Shown piece after piece: positions 12,375-20,731 of a stretch of 64,000 nt of DNA (position 1 is its first letter; every line of letters begins with the position of its first letter). Origin of the DNA: Comamonas suwonensis (GTDB taxonomy: Bacteria > Pseudomonadota > Gammaproteobacteria > Burkholderiales > Burkholderiaceae_C). The notes under the pieces were generated by a model, which saw only the letters and a program-made list of their open reading frames with translations, was not told where the DNA came from and ran no database searches. Both the position numbers and the translations under genes were made by a program. The DNA lies in NCBI RefSeq assembly GCF_012844455.2, contig NZ_JABBCQ020000002.1:310001-374000 (forward strand). Reading direction: 5' to 3'.

Positions 12375-12407
12375 AGGGCTGACACATATGTGCGATAGGT
12401 CAGCCCT
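12375..12407. other. Inverted repeat in the acnB leader
   Basis: AGGGCTGAC (12375-12383) and GTCAGCCCT (12399-12407) form a perfect 9-base stem with a 15-base loop, between the A/K-rich gene and acnB. No T-run follows on the minus strand. Possible operator, processing site or mRNA structure. Confidence 0.5.
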
Positions 12408-12421
12408 CAGCCTCGCGGGAC

Positions 12422-12991
12422 TTACTTGTTGTCCAGCAGGCTAGGAGGTGGGTTCTTGCGGATGGCTTCGGCCACTTGTTGCTGCTCGGGGCTCATGCAT
12501 TCGTCAGCCAGGCGCTGACCCGCTTTCTGGTTCATCAGCATCGACTTGTTGGCGATCTGCAGCCACACCGCACCAGCGGCTTTGTCTTCCAGGCGCACGG
12601 TGCCGGTCGAGGTCTTCACGGGGACCATGTGGTACTTGAAACCACGGCCGTCCACAATGAAGTAGCCGGGGTTGGCCGTATCAGCGTTCACATTGACAAA
12701 AGCTCCCAGTTCGCAGGCGATACGGCCTTTGTGCACGCGCTCGGCGACGGCCAGGTCTTCTGTGCTCAAAGCAGCGGAAGCGGGGCCCGCGGCCACGACC
12801 GCAGCGCCGCCCGCAACGGCTGCTGCAGCAGCGGCTTTGCCCTTCTTGGCAACAGGCGCCTTCTTAGCAGCGGGAGCCTTCTTGGTAGCCACAGCCTTGG
12901 CCTTAGCCTTGGTTGCGGTTTCGGCCACAGCAGAGTGGCTGATTGCAAGCAAAGGAGCTGCAATCATCAAAGTAGCGATCAGGGTCTTCAT
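12422..12991 (-). CDS. Exported Ala/Lys-rich protein of unknown function
   Basis: 189 residues. A signal peptide is clear (MKTLIATLMIAAPLLAISHS, cleavage near AVAE). Then comes a low-complexity stretch of A and K with a KKAPxAKK-type repeat (about residues 26-56), an Ala/Gly/Val segment, and a compact C-terminal domain (about 75-175) with RIACELGAFVNV and GYFIVDGRGFKYHMVP. Shine-Dalgarno GGAG lies 9 bases before the ATG. I do not recognise a family. The lysine-rich linker resembles histone H1-like tails but follows a signal peptide, suggesting a periplasmic or envelope protein that could bind anionic polymers. It lies 41 bases after the CitE-like gene and 99 bases before acnB, so it is cotranscribed with TCA genes, for which no link is obvious. 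Confidence 0.7.
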   Translation of the reverse strand: MKTLIATLMIAAPLLAISHSAVAETATKAKAKAVATKKAPAAKKAPVAKKGKAAAAAAVAGGAAVVAAGPASAALSTEDLAVAERVHKGRIACELGAFVNVNADTANPGYFIVDGRGFKYHMVPVKTSTGTVRLEDKAAGAVWLQIANKSMLMNQKAGQRLADECMSPEQQQVAEAIRKNPPPSLLDNK

Positions 12992-13032
12992 AGGAATAGC
13001 TCCTGCAGACTTGTTATGAGTTCGTTTGGGGG

Positions 13033-14028
13033 TCAGTGCGAGGCAAACCAGGATTGAACTTCAACCGGCAAAGCCTGCCCCGTCTGGTGAGCGCGCTCAA
13101 GCAACTGCCAAAAATAGCGGTAGCTGGCGCGGTCGTGTAGTACACCACCAAAATTGATGGGCGCCCAATTCTGCACTGCTGCAGCAGTAAGAATCTGTGC
13201 CGCTTGCTTTACTTCATCTTCAGCGGGAGAAAAAGCGCGCAAGATGGGACGAATCTGATCCGGATGAATGCTCCACATGCGTGTGTAGCCGAGCTCGCGC
13301 GACGCTTTTTGTGCGCAGGCCTGCAGAGCCTGTGGATTCTTGAATTCAGTCACTACGCAATGCGAAGGCACTTTGCCGTGGGCATGACAGGCGGCGGCGA
13401 TCTCCAGCTTGGCACGGACCACCATGGGATGCTCAAACTGGCCCTGCGCCGTCATAGCCGATGCCGGAATCGCGCCACCGTGGGCCGAGACAAAGTCCAT
13501 CAGCCCGAAGGAGATGCTTTGCACGGCGGGGTGTGCGGCAATGTCAAAGGCCTGCTGCACTGCGGCGGGCGATTCAATCAAAACATGTAGCGGAACGCGC
13601 TTGCCTGTAGCGCGCTGCAGGGCTTTTTCAGCCTTAAGCACGTCATCCAGACTTTCAACCTTGGGAATCATGATGTGGCACAGGCGTTCTGCAGCGTTGC
13701 CAGCAATGATGTCCATATCCTGCTGAAAGTGCTCATGGTCCACCGCATGCACCCGCGCTGCCACGCGCGCGCCATGCACAGCGCCGTTAGCCAGCTCGGC
13801 CACCAGCTTTGCATGCTGCGCTTCCTGCCCCACGGGGGCACCGTCTTCGCAGTCCAGCGTGACATCAAACACGCAGGTGCCGAACTCTTGCATCATCTCG
13901 GCCTGCAACTGCAGGCTTTTGCGCATGCGCACTTCCACGCCGCTGTAATGATCACAAACAGGCAGACGCTGAGCGCCGCCTTGTGCGTCCAGCAAGACCT
14001 GAGCGGGGTGAACCAATTCTTTCGTCAT
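13033..14028 (-). CDS. HpcH/HpaI-family CoA ester lyase (CitE-like)
   Basis: 331 residues. TIM-barrel lyase of the citrate lyase beta subunit/malyl-CoA lyase group. Visible family features are the acidic metal site CEDG (FDVTLDCEDGAPVG, about 53-66), RVHAVDHEH, MIPKVESLDDV, and ESPAAVQQAFDIA with the catalytic-site glutamate. Family members cleave or form malyl-CoA, methylmalyl-CoA or citramalyl-CoA. No citD/citF subunits are present, so it acts alone, not as citrate lyase. The start overlaps the tam stop by four bases (ATGA), showing translational coupling. A malyl-CoA thioesterase/lyase or citramalyl-CoA lyase (itaconate clearance) role would fit the TCA setting; the substrate is uncertain. 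Confidence 0.85.
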   Translation of the reverse strand: MTKELVHPAQVLLDAQGGAQRLPVCDHYSGVEVRMRKSLQLQAEMMQEFGTCVFDVTLDCEDGAPVGQEAQHAKLVAELANGAVHGARVAARVHAVDHEHFQQDMDIIAGNAAERLCHIMIPKVESLDDVLKAEKALQRATGKRVPLHVLIESPAAVQQAFDIAAHPAVQSISFGLMDFVSAHGGAIPASAMTAQGQFEHPMVVRAKLEIAAACHAHGKVPSHCVVTEFKNPQALQACAQKASRELGYTRMWSIHPDQIRPILRAFSPAEDEVKQAAQILTAAAVQNWAPINFGGVLHDRASYRYFWQLLERAHQTGQALPVEVQSWFASH

Positions 14029-14831
14029 GACTTGCGCTGCGCCACTATGAACAGTCTAGGAAAAGCCAACAGGCGCTTGCCGTCAGCTCGCAAGGGGTAT
14101 GCCGCCTCAATGCGGCGCTCGTATTCAGTCAGAAACTCTGCTTGCAACGCGGCGGGCAGGCCTTCTACAAAAGGTTTGAGACCCGTGCTGCTGAGCCACT
14201 GCACAATGGCCGCCGCCGAATCCATAGGGTGCTGGTAGATGGTGTGCCACACATCAACGCTTGCCACCTCATGCTCGGGCGCAGCCAATAAATCGTAATA
14301 GGCCCCAATGGGCAAAATTTCGGTTCGCACTTTGCCTGCATCGCCGATGTACGGGGCAAACTGCGGCAATTGCGCAACTTCGCGCATCAGCCGGTGCGAG
14401 GGTTGCTGACGGTTGTCAGGCATCTGGATCGCCAGCACGCCGCCGGGCGTCAGCAGCGAAAACAGACGGGGAATCAGGGTTTCATGCTCACCGACCCACT
14501 GCAGGGAGGCGTTGGCATAGATCAGATCAGGTGCCGCTTCATTGGCCACCAAAGTCCAGGTGGCGATATCACCCGCTTCGAACCGGGCCGTGGGCAGCTG
14601 CTTACGTGCAGTCTCCAGCATGGCCTGAGAGTTGTCGATGCCAAGCACGCTCGCATTGGCAAAGCGTGCGGCCAGCAACTCGGTAGAGTTACCCGGCCCG
14701 CAGCCCAGATCCACGAGGTGGAGGCTGCGAGCCGGTTGCTCGACCAGATTCACCCGTGCCAGCAACTCTGCGGCCGGGCGCGTGCGCTCATTGGCAAAGC
14801 GCAGATACAGCGCGGGGTTCCAGTCTTGCAT
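14025..14831 (-). CDS. tam: Trans-aconitate 2-methyltransferase
   Basis: 268 residues. Class I SAM methyltransferase: the SAM site [19 protein letters not shown] at about 37-55 and the start [20 protein letters not shown] are characteristic of Tam. It methylates trans-aconitate, a spontaneous isomer of cis-aconitate that inhibits aconitase, so it is a detoxifying enzyme of the TCA cycle. The gene begins 8 bases after the mdh stop and overlaps the CitE-like start by 4 bases. Placing tam in an operon ending with acnB makes functional sense, since the aconitases are the source and the victim of trans-aconitate. Confidence 0.9.
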   Translation of the reverse strand: MQDWNPALYLRFANERTRPAAELLARVNLVEQPARSLHLVDLGCGPGNSTELLAARFANASVLGIDNSQAMLETARKQLPTARFEAGDIATWTLVANEAAPDLIYANASLQWVGEHETLIPRLFSLLTPGGVLAIQMPDNRQQPSHRLMREVAQLPQFAPYIGDAGKVRTEILPIGAYYDLLAAPEHEVASVDVWHTIYQHPMDSAAAIVQWLSSTGLKPFVEGLPAALQAEFLTEYERRIEAAYPLRADGKRLLAFPRLFIVAQRKS

Positions 14832-14839
14832 GGTGCTTA

Positions 14840-15829
14840 TTACAGCAGGTGCTTGACGCCGTCTTGCTCGCCTTGCAGCTCAGCCAGAGTCTTGTTGATG
14901 CACTCTTGCGAGAAAGCATCAATTTCCAGACCTTCGACGATCTTGTATTCGCCGTCAGCAGTCGTGGTCACGGGGAAGCCGAACACGATACCGGCAGGAA
15001 TGCCATATTCGCCGTTGGAAGGCACGCCCATGGTGACCCATTCGCCGTTAGAGCCCAGAGCCCAGTCGCGCATGTGGTCGATAGCAGCGTTAGCCGCCGA
15101 AGCCGCCGAGGACAGGCCACGAGCCGCAATGATGGCGGCGCCGCGCTTGCCAACCGTGGGCAGGAACACGTTGGCGTTCCATTCCTGGTCGTTGATCATG
15201 TCCTTGACCGACTTGCCGTTCACGGAAGCGAAACGGTAGTCTGCGTACATGGTGGGCGAGTGGTTGCCCCACACGGTCAGTTGCTTGATGTCGCCCACGG
15301 CGAAGTTGGCCTTGGCAGCCAGCTGGGAAGCAGCGCGATTGTGGTCCAGACGCAGCATGGCAGTGAAGTTCTTTGCAGGAAGATCAGGTGCCGACTTCAT
15401 GGCGATGTAAGCGTTGGTGTTGGCGGGGTTGCCCACAACCAGAACCTTGACATTGCGCGAGGCCACAGCGTTCAGAGCCTTGCCCTGAGCGGTAAAAATC
15501 TGAGCGTTGGCAGCCAGCAGATCAGCACGCTCCATGCCCGGGCCGCGAGGACGCGCGCCAACCAGCAAAGCGTAGTCGGTGTCCTTGAAAGCGGTCAGAG
15601 GGTCAGCGTGTGCTTCAATACCAGCCAGCAGAGGGAATGCGCAGTCTTCCAGCTCCATGATCACGCCCTTCAGAGCGTTTTGAGCCTTTTCGTCGGGGAT
15701 TTCCAGCAGCTGCAAAATGACAGGCTGATCTTTACCCAGCATTTCGCCGGATGCGATGCGAAACAACAGGGCGTAACCGATTTGGCCAGCTGCGCCAGTA
15801 ACGGCGACACGGACGGGCTTCTTGCTCAT
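14840..15829 (-). CDS. mdh: Malate dehydrogenase
   Basis: 329 residues, the length of the cytosolic-type NAD-dependent malate dehydrogenases found in Burkholderiales. N-terminal nucleotide-binding motif [19 protein letters not shown]; substrate and catalytic residues in [32 protein letters not shown] and the catalytic His in [13 protein letters not shown] (about residue 190). Oxidises L-malate to oxaloacetate. GGAG lies 9 bases before the ATG. First gene of the leftward operon and divergent from the GntR-type regulator, with the TCTTATATAAGA palindrome about 137 bases upstream of its start. Confidence 0.97.
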   Translation of the reverse strand: MSKKPVRVAVTGAAGQIGYALLFRIASGEMLGKDQPVILQLLEIPDEKAQNALKGVIMELEDCAFPLLAGIEAHADPLTAFKDTDYALLVGARPRGPGMERADLLAANAQIFTAQGKALNAVASRNVKVLVVGNPANTNAYIAMKSAPDLPAKNFTAMLRLDHNRAASQLAAKANFAVGDIKQLTVWGNHSPTMYADYRFASVNGKSVKDMINDQEWNANVFLPTVGKRGAAIIAARGLSSAASAANAAIDHMRDWALGSNGEWVTMGVPSNGEYGIPAGIVFGFPVTTTADGEYKIVEGLEIDAFSQECINKTLAELQGEQDGVKHLL

Positions 15830-15965
15830 GGTGAAACTCCAATATTGGAAAAAAGTGAGATGTTAGGGGCTCGAGGTAACACCAGCGTAACCACCAGTAG
15901 CACAAGCTCCGCAAACATGCGGCAAGTGTACTGCTGATTTCAAATCCCAGTCAATTTGTCTTATG

Positions 15966-15977
15966 TCTTATATAAGA
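15966..15977. promoter_or_regulatory. Palindromic operator candidate between mdh and gntR
   Basis: TCTTATATAAGA is a perfect 12-base palindrome; an extra TCTTAT half-site is missing one base of spacing just upstream (TTATG-TCTTAT). It lies 93 bases before the regulator start and 137 bases before mdh. AT-rich palindromes of this kind suit GntR/HutC proteins. I believe similar sites have been predicted near TCA genes of betaproteobacteria but cannot verify it. Confidence 0.55.
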
Positions 15978-16069
15978 TATGATCCTCACCTAGCGGCCAA
16001 CGCAAACCTGCTTGTAACCTGTTTGTTTTTGCACATTGCATCGCGGAGGCGATCCCTTCAAAAAATACT

Positions 16070-16861
16070 ATGCCCACCCCTCACAACACAGCCCCGGACA
16101 ACAACGCCAGCAATAACACTGGCGCCGGCGTATCTACCCCAGCATTCAGCCCTCTGTATCAGCAGATCAAAGGCCTGATCCTCCAGGGACTGGAAGCTGG
16201 CGAATGGCGCCCCGGAGAACTGATTCCCAGTGAAATGGAACTGGCTGCCCGCTTCAAGGTCAGCCAAGGCACGGTCCGCAAGGCGATTGATGAACTGGCC
16301 GCTGAAAACCTGGTCATGCGCCGTCAAGGCAAGGGAACGTTTGTAGCCACTCATGCCGCACAACAGGTTCAATACCGCTTTCTGAATCTTCGCCCCGATG
16401 CTGGCGATCTGCAAGGCGAAGGCCGCGCAGAGCGCCGGATTCTCGAATGCCGTCGCCTGCGCGCGCCTGCCGAGGTGGCTCGCGCCCTGGCGCTTCGCAC
16501 CGGCGATGCCGTCATGCATGTGCGCCGCACCCTGTCCTTCGCAGGAATTCCGACTATTTTGGAAGACATTTGGCTGCCAGGCAACGCCTTCAAGGGCCTG
16601 ACTGCAGAACAAATGTCGAATTACCAGGGCCCAACTTACGCCATGTTTGAGCTGGATTACGGCGTGCGCATGGTGCGGGCTGATGAAAAAATTCGAGCCG
16701 TTCTCCCGGATGCAGAGCAGGCGCAACTGCTCAACATTCCCAGCACCACGCCCTTGCTCAGCGTAGAGCGCACGGCTTACACATATAACGATGTTCCCAT
16801 GGAGTTACGACGTGGTTTGTACCTCACGGACACTCACCATTACCGCAATGCCTTGAACTGA
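16070..16861 (+). CDS. GntR-family (HutC subfamily) transcriptional regulator of the TCA genes
   Basis: 263 residues. Residues about 25-95 form the winged helix typical of GntR (PLYQQIKGLIL, GELIPSEMELAARFKVSQGT, VRKAIDELAAENLVMRRQGK); residues about 110-255 are a UTRA ligand-binding domain (LLSVERTAYTYNDVPMELRR near the end). UTRA regulators sense small acids or sugars. The gene is divergent from mdh and immediately upstream of sdhCDAB-gltA, so a role as local TCA regulator with a TCA intermediate as ligand is likely, by context. A 20-residue Asn/Thr/Ala-rich leader precedes the HTH; a later start is possible. Confidence 0.88.
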   Translation: MPTPHNTAPDNNASNNTGAGVSTPAFSPLYQQIKGLILQGLEAGEWRPGELIPSEMELAARFKVSQGTVRKAIDELAAENLVMRRQGKGTFVATHAAQQVQYRFLNLRPDAGDLQGEGRAERRILECRRLRAPAEVARALALRTGDAVMHVRRTLSFAGIPTILEDIWLPGNAFKGLTAEQMSNYQGPTYAMFELDYGVRMVRADEKIRAVLPDAEQAQLLNIPSTTPLLSVERTAYTYNDVPMELRRGLYLTDTHHYRNALN

Positions 16862-16875
16862 ATCCCCCCGTAAAA

Positions 16876-16905
16876 GCGTTGATTGCGCCCATTCCCAATC
16901 AACGC
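16876..16905 (+). other. Perfect stem-loop between gntR and sdhC
   Basis: GCGTTGATTG (16876-16885) and CAATCAACGC (16896-16905), 10-base stem, 10-base loop. It lacks a T-run on the plus strand. It may end gntR transcription inefficiently or be a processing site before the sdh mRNA. Confidence 0.5.
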
Positions 16906-17006
16906 TATGCAAATTCGGCTAACGGATTCTGCTGCATTGCAATAGAATTTTGTGTCGCTTCGCACTAGCGATTACAACGCAGTTACATCCACGAAAGTAC
17001 CCTGCC

Positions 17007-17432
17007 ATGACAGAGCAAAAAGCAAAACAGCGGCCAGAGTTCCGCAACATCAACTTCTTCTCGGACCTTCCGACCTATCGCCTGCCCCTGGCTGGCATCG
17101 TGTCCATCTTGCACCGCATTAGCGGTTTGCTGATGGCACTCTTGCTGCCGTTCATCATCTGGATGTTCGACAACTCGATCTCGTCGGAAATTTCGTTTGA
17201 TACCTTCACTTCGGTGTTCGCCGGTCAGTTCGGCTGGTTTGCCAAGCTGGTCTGCCTGGCACTGATCTGGGGCTATCTGCACCACTTCTGCGCTGGCGTC
17301 CGTCACCTGGTGATGGACGTGAACCACCACGCTGTGAATAAGCAGACCGGCAAGTCCACTGCTGTTGGCGTACTGGTTATCAGCGTCGCGCTGACCGTGG
17401 TGCTGGGCGCCAAGCTGTTCGGTCTGTACTGA
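17007..17432 (+). CDS. sdhC: Succinate dehydrogenase cytochrome b556 subunit
   Basis: 141 residues from ATG 17007 (MTEQKAKQRPEFRNINFFSD). Membrane anchor of complex II. Three membrane helices: about 31-52 (SILHRISGLLMALLLPFIIW), 70-92 and 115-138. SILHRISG carries the conserved Ser/Arg at the quinone site, and the heme b ligand His is in WGYLHHFCAGVRHLVMD. It is followed after 40 bases by sdhD. Product is an inner-membrane protein. Confidence 0.95.
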   Translation: MTEQKAKQRPEFRNINFFSDLPTYRLPLAGIVSILHRISGLLMALLLPFIIWMFDNSISSEISFDTFTSVFAGQFGWFAKLVCLALIWGYLHHFCAGVRHLVMDVNHHAVNKQTGKSTAVGVLVISVALTVVLGAKLFGLY

Positions 17433-17472
17433 TCGGCCCCGGTTAACAACATCCCACGATAAGGAAACAACC

Positions 17473-17838
17473 ATGTCCGTGAATTACGGCTCCAAGCGCA
17501 CCGTTGTCGGCGCGCACTATGGCACCCGCGACTTTCTGGCTCAACGCTCTACAGCTGTCCTGATGGCTCTGTACACCGTGGTACTGCTGGTTCGCTTTTT
17601 GACAGTCGGCGGCCCCGTGGGCTACGAGCAGTGGGCTGGCATTTTCGCCCCCCAGTGGATGAAATTTCTGACCCTGGCCCTGTTTGTGGCTCTGGGCTGG
17701 CACGCATGGATTGGCGTGCGTGACATCTGGATGGACTACGTCAAGTCTGTGGGCCTGCGCCTCTCGCTGCAAGTGGCCACCATTGTCTGGCTGCTCGGAT
17801 GCGTCGGCTGGGGCATCCAGGTTCTGTGGCGTCTCTGA
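17473..17838 (+). CDS. sdhD: Succinate dehydrogenase membrane anchor subunit
   Basis: 121 residues, with AAGGAAA before the ATG. Begins MSVNYGSKRTVVGAHYGTRD, a start shared by betaproteobacterial SdhD. Three hydrophobic helices are visible (about 27-47, 59-80, 95-118); LFVALGWHAWIGVRDIWMDY holds the second heme His and quinone-site residues. Pairs with SdhC to hold SdhAB on the membrane and pass electrons to ubiquinone. Confidence 0.95.
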   Translation: MSVNYGSKRTVVGAHYGTRDFLAQRSTAVLMALYTVVLLVRFLTVGGPVGYEQWAGIFAPQWMKFLTLALFVALGWHAWIGVRDIWMDYVKSVGLRLSLQVATIVWLLGCVGWGIQVLWRL

Positions 17839-17871
17839 TTGAGACTCGGTCTCCACGATTGAAGGTTAAGA

Positions 17872-19677
17872 ATGAGCTACTCCAAAGCAAATATCACCAA
17901 GCGCAAGTTTGACGTCGTGATCGTCGGTGCCGGCGGCTCCGGCCTGCGCGCCGCACTGGAACTGTCGCGTGCCGGTCTGTCGGTCGCGTCCCTGTCCAAG
18001 GTTTTTCCTACACGCTCGCACACTGTGGCCGCTCAAGGCGGCGTGTCCGCTTCGCTGGGCAACATGTCCGACGACAACTGGCACTACCACTTCTACGACA
18101 CCATCAAGGGCTCTGACTGGCTGGGTGACCAAGACGCCATTGAGTTCATGTGCCGCGAAGCACCGAACGTTGTGATCGAACTCGAACACTTCGGCATGCC
18201 TTTCGACCGCAACGCTGATGGCACCATCTACCAGCGCCCATTCGGCGGCCACACCGCTAACTACGGCGAAAAGCCCGTGCAACGCGCCTGCGCTGCCGCT
18301 GACCGTACCGGTCACGCCATGCTGCACACGCTGTACCAGCAGAACGTCAAGTCCAAGACCAATTTCTTCGTAGAGTGGATGGCTCTGGACCTGATCCGCA
18401 ACTCCGACGGCGATGTGGTGGGCGTGACTGCACTCGAGCTGGAAACCGGCGACCTGTACGAGCTGCACGCCAAGGCTGTGCTGATGGCAACTGGCGGTGC
18501 TGGCCGTATCTTCCAGGCATCGACCAACGCCTTCATCAACACCGGTGATGGCCTGGGCATGGCGGCACGCGCTGGCATTCCATTGCAGGACATGGAGTTC
18601 TGGCAGTTCCACCCCACTGGCGTGGCCGGTGCTGGCGTGCTGCTGACCGAAGGCTGCCGCGGCGAAGGCGCAATTTTGCTGAACAGCGAAGGCGAGCGTT
18701 TCATGGAGCGTTACGCTCCTACCTTGAAGGACTTGGCACCACGTGACTTCGTGTCGCGCTCGATGGACCAGGAAATCAAGGAAGGTCGTGGCTGCGGTCC
18801 TAACAAGGACTACATCCTGATGAAGCTGGACCACCTGGGTGCTGACACCATTCGCAAACGCCTGCCTTCCGTGGAAGAAATTGGCCACAACTTCGCCAAC
18901 GTGGACATCACCAAGGAACCCATCCCCGTGGTTCCGACCATCCACTACCAGATGGGTGGCATCCCCACCAACATCAACGGCCAGGTTGTGACTTATGACG
19001 GCACACAGAACCGCGTTGTGAACGGCCTGTACGCAGTGGGCGAATGCTCTTGCGTGTCGGTGCACGGTGCCAACCGCCTGGGCACCAACTCGCTGCTGGA
19101 CCTGCTGGTCTTCGGCAAGGCTGCCGGCAAGCACATTGTGGAATTCGTCAACGGCTTTGGCTCGCACCATGAAGTGCCCGCCGACGGCGCTGACCGCACA
19201 CTGGCTCGTCTGAACCAGCTGCAGGACTCCAAGGAAGGCACTTACGCCCAGGATCTGGCAGGCGAAATCCGCACTTCCATGCAGACACACGCTGGCGTGT
19301 TCCGCACCCAGAAGAGCATGGACGAAGGCGTGACCAAGATCAACGCCCTGCGCGAACGCGTGGGTTCCGTGACGCTGAAGGACAAGTCCATGGTGTGGAA
19401 TACCGCACGCATGGAAGCTCTGGAAGTGGACAACCTGATCGAAGTGGCACAAGCCACCATGACATCGGCCGCAGCCCGCAAGGAATGTCGTGGTGCACAC
19501 ACCGTGTACGACTACGAGCACCCTGCCGACCATGCCGAATTCCCGCTGGGCCGCAACGACAAGGAATGGCTCAAGCACACACTGTGGGATAGCGCCACGA
19601 ACGGCCTGTCTTACAAGCCTGTGAACCTGAAGCCCCTGACCGTTGCAAGCGTACCCCCCAAGGTTCGTACGTTCTAA
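17872..19677 (+). CDS. sdhA: Succinate dehydrogenase flavoprotein subunit
   Basis: 601 residues. N-terminal FAD site VVIVGAGGSGLRAALEL, the covalent-flavin His segment TRSHTVAAQGGVSASLG (His about 44), the capping-domain HPTGVAGAGVLLTEGCRGE and the FAD-binding HGANRLGTNSLLDLLVFG are all intact. Oxidises succinate to fumarate, passing electrons to SdhB. It sits between sdhD and sdhB in a single operon; flavinylation is helped by SdhE, encoded two genes downstream. Confidence 0.98.
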   Translation: MSYSKANITKRKFDVVIVGAGGSGLRAALELSRAGLSVASLSKVFPTRSHTVAAQGGVSASLGNMSDDNWHYHFYDTIKGSDWLGDQDAIEFMCREAPNVVIELEHFGMPFDRNADGTIYQRPFGGHTANYGEKPVQRACAAADRTGHAMLHTLYQQNVKSKTNFFVEWMALDLIRNSDGDVVGVTALELETGDLYELHAKAVLMATGGAGRIFQASTNAFINTGDGLGMAARAGIPLQDMEFWQFHPTGVAGAGVLLTEGCRGEGAILLNSEGERFMERYAPTLKDLAPRDFVSRSMDQEIKEGRGCGPNKDYILMKLDHLGADTIRKRLPSVEEIGHNFANVDITKEPIPVVPTIHYQMGGIPTNINGQVVTYDGTQNRVVNGLYAVGECSCVSVHGANRLGTNSLLDLLVFGKAAGKHIVEFVNGFGSHHEVPADGADRTLARLNQLQDSKEGTYAQDLAGEIRTSMQTHAGVFRTQKSMDEGVTKINALRERVGSVTLKDKSMVWNTARMEALEVDNLIEVAQATMTSAAARKECRGAHTVYDYEHPADHAEFPLGRNDKEWLKHTLWDSATNGLSYKPVNLKPLTVASVPPKVRTF

Positions 19678-19704
19678 TCCAGCAGCCCACGAGAGAAGAT
19701 CAAA

Positions 19705-20409
19705 ATGAAGCGCACATTCAAAATCTACCGCTACGATCCTGATCGGGATGCCAAGCCTTACATGCAAACCGTGCAAGTCGAGCTCGACGGCCACGAACGC
19801 ATGCTGCTGGACGCCCTGGTCAAGCTCAAGGAAATGGATCCATCGATCTCGTTCCGTCGCTCCTGCCGTGAAGGCGTGTGCGGCTCGGACGCCATGAACA
19901 TCAACGGCAAGAACGGTCTGGCCTGCTTGACCAACATGAATACCCTGAAGGGTGACATCGTGTTGAAGCCCCTGCCCGGCCTGCCCGTGGTTCGCGACCT
20001 GATCGTGGACATGACCCAGTTCTTCAAGCAGTACCACTCGATCAAGCCTTACCTGCAAAGCGATGTGTACGCAACGCCAAGCAAGGAACGCCTGCAGTCC
20101 CCCGAAGAGCGCGAAGAGCTCAACGGCCTGTACGAGTGCATTCTGTGCGCAAGCTGCTCCACCAGCTGCCCTTCGTTCTGGTGGAACCCCGACAAGTTCG
20201 TGGGCCCGGCCGGACTGCTGCAGGCTTACCGCTTCATCGCGGACAGCCGCGACACAGCCACGGGCGAGCGCCTTGATAATCTGGAAGATCCTTACCGACT
20301 CTTCCGCTGCCACACCATCATGAACTGCGTGGACGTGTGCCCCAAGCACCTGAACCCCACAGCAGCGATTGGCAAAATCAAGGAGCTGATGGTTCGTCGA
20401 ACCGTCTGA
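19705..20409 (+). CDS. sdhB: Succinate dehydrogenase iron-sulfur subunit
   Basis: 234 residues. The three clusters are recognisable: [2Fe-2S] in SCREGVCGSDAMNINGKNG (about 52-70), [4Fe-4S] in CILCASCSTSCPSFWW (about 146-161) and [3Fe-4S] in CHTIMNCVDVCPKHLNP (about 203-219). It carries electrons from the SdhA flavin to ubiquinone. GAGAAG precedes the ATG, and its TGA overlaps the sdhE start by one base. Confidence 0.98.
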   Translation: MKRTFKIYRYDPDRDAKPYMQTVQVELDGHERMLLDALVKLKEMDPSISFRRSCREGVCGSDAMNINGKNGLACLTNMNTLKGDIVLKPLPGLPVVRDLIVDMTQFFKQYHSIKPYLQSDVYATPSKERLQSPEEREELNGLYECILCASCSTSCPSFWWNPDKFVGPAGLLQAYRFIADSRDTATGERLDNLEDPYRLFRCHTIMNCVDVCPKHLNPTAAIGKIKELMVRRTV

Positions 20410-20702
20410 TGCTGATGACGAATACTCTGCTCGGTGAACGTGAGCGCGACCTGCTTAAGTGGCGCAGCCGCCGTGGCCTGGTTGAGAACGATCTCTTCAT
20501 TGAGCAGTTCTTCGCCACCTACGGAAGCCAGCTCACGCAACAAAACGCGGCTGGCATGTCTGCCTTGATGGATCTGGCAGACAACGACCTGATGGATCTT
20601 TTCTTGCGTCGCAAGGAACCAGAAGGTCAACTCGACACCCAAGAAGTAAGGGAAGTCCTGGAGATGCTGCGCAAGCGCGTACCCGGCGGCTCACCCCAGT
20701 AG
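20409..20702 (+). CDS. sdhE: SdhE, FAD assembly factor for succinate dehydrogenase
   Basis: 97 residues from ATG 20409 (MLMTNTLLGERERD); a second ATG two codons later gives 95. The TGATG overlap with the sdhB stop couples translation. The diagnostic RGxxE motif is present as SRRGLVENDLFIEQFF. SdhE (DUF339, CptB/YgfY family) helps covalent attachment of FAD to SdhA. LADNDLMDLFL near the middle is also family-typical. Confidence 0.92.
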   Translation: MLMTNTLLGERERDLLKWRSRRGLVENDLFIEQFFATYGSQLTQQNAAGMSALMDLADNDLMDLFLRRKEPEGQLDTQEVREVLEMLRKRVPGGSPQ

Positions 20703-20731
20703 GCTAGGCAATTTAGAGAAGGAAGTTTGAA

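Noticed and set aside
17866-20349. Very long open frame opposite sdhA and sdhB (about 827 codons)
   Set aside because: It spans two well-defined genes on the other strand and has no recognisable domain; GC-rich shadow.
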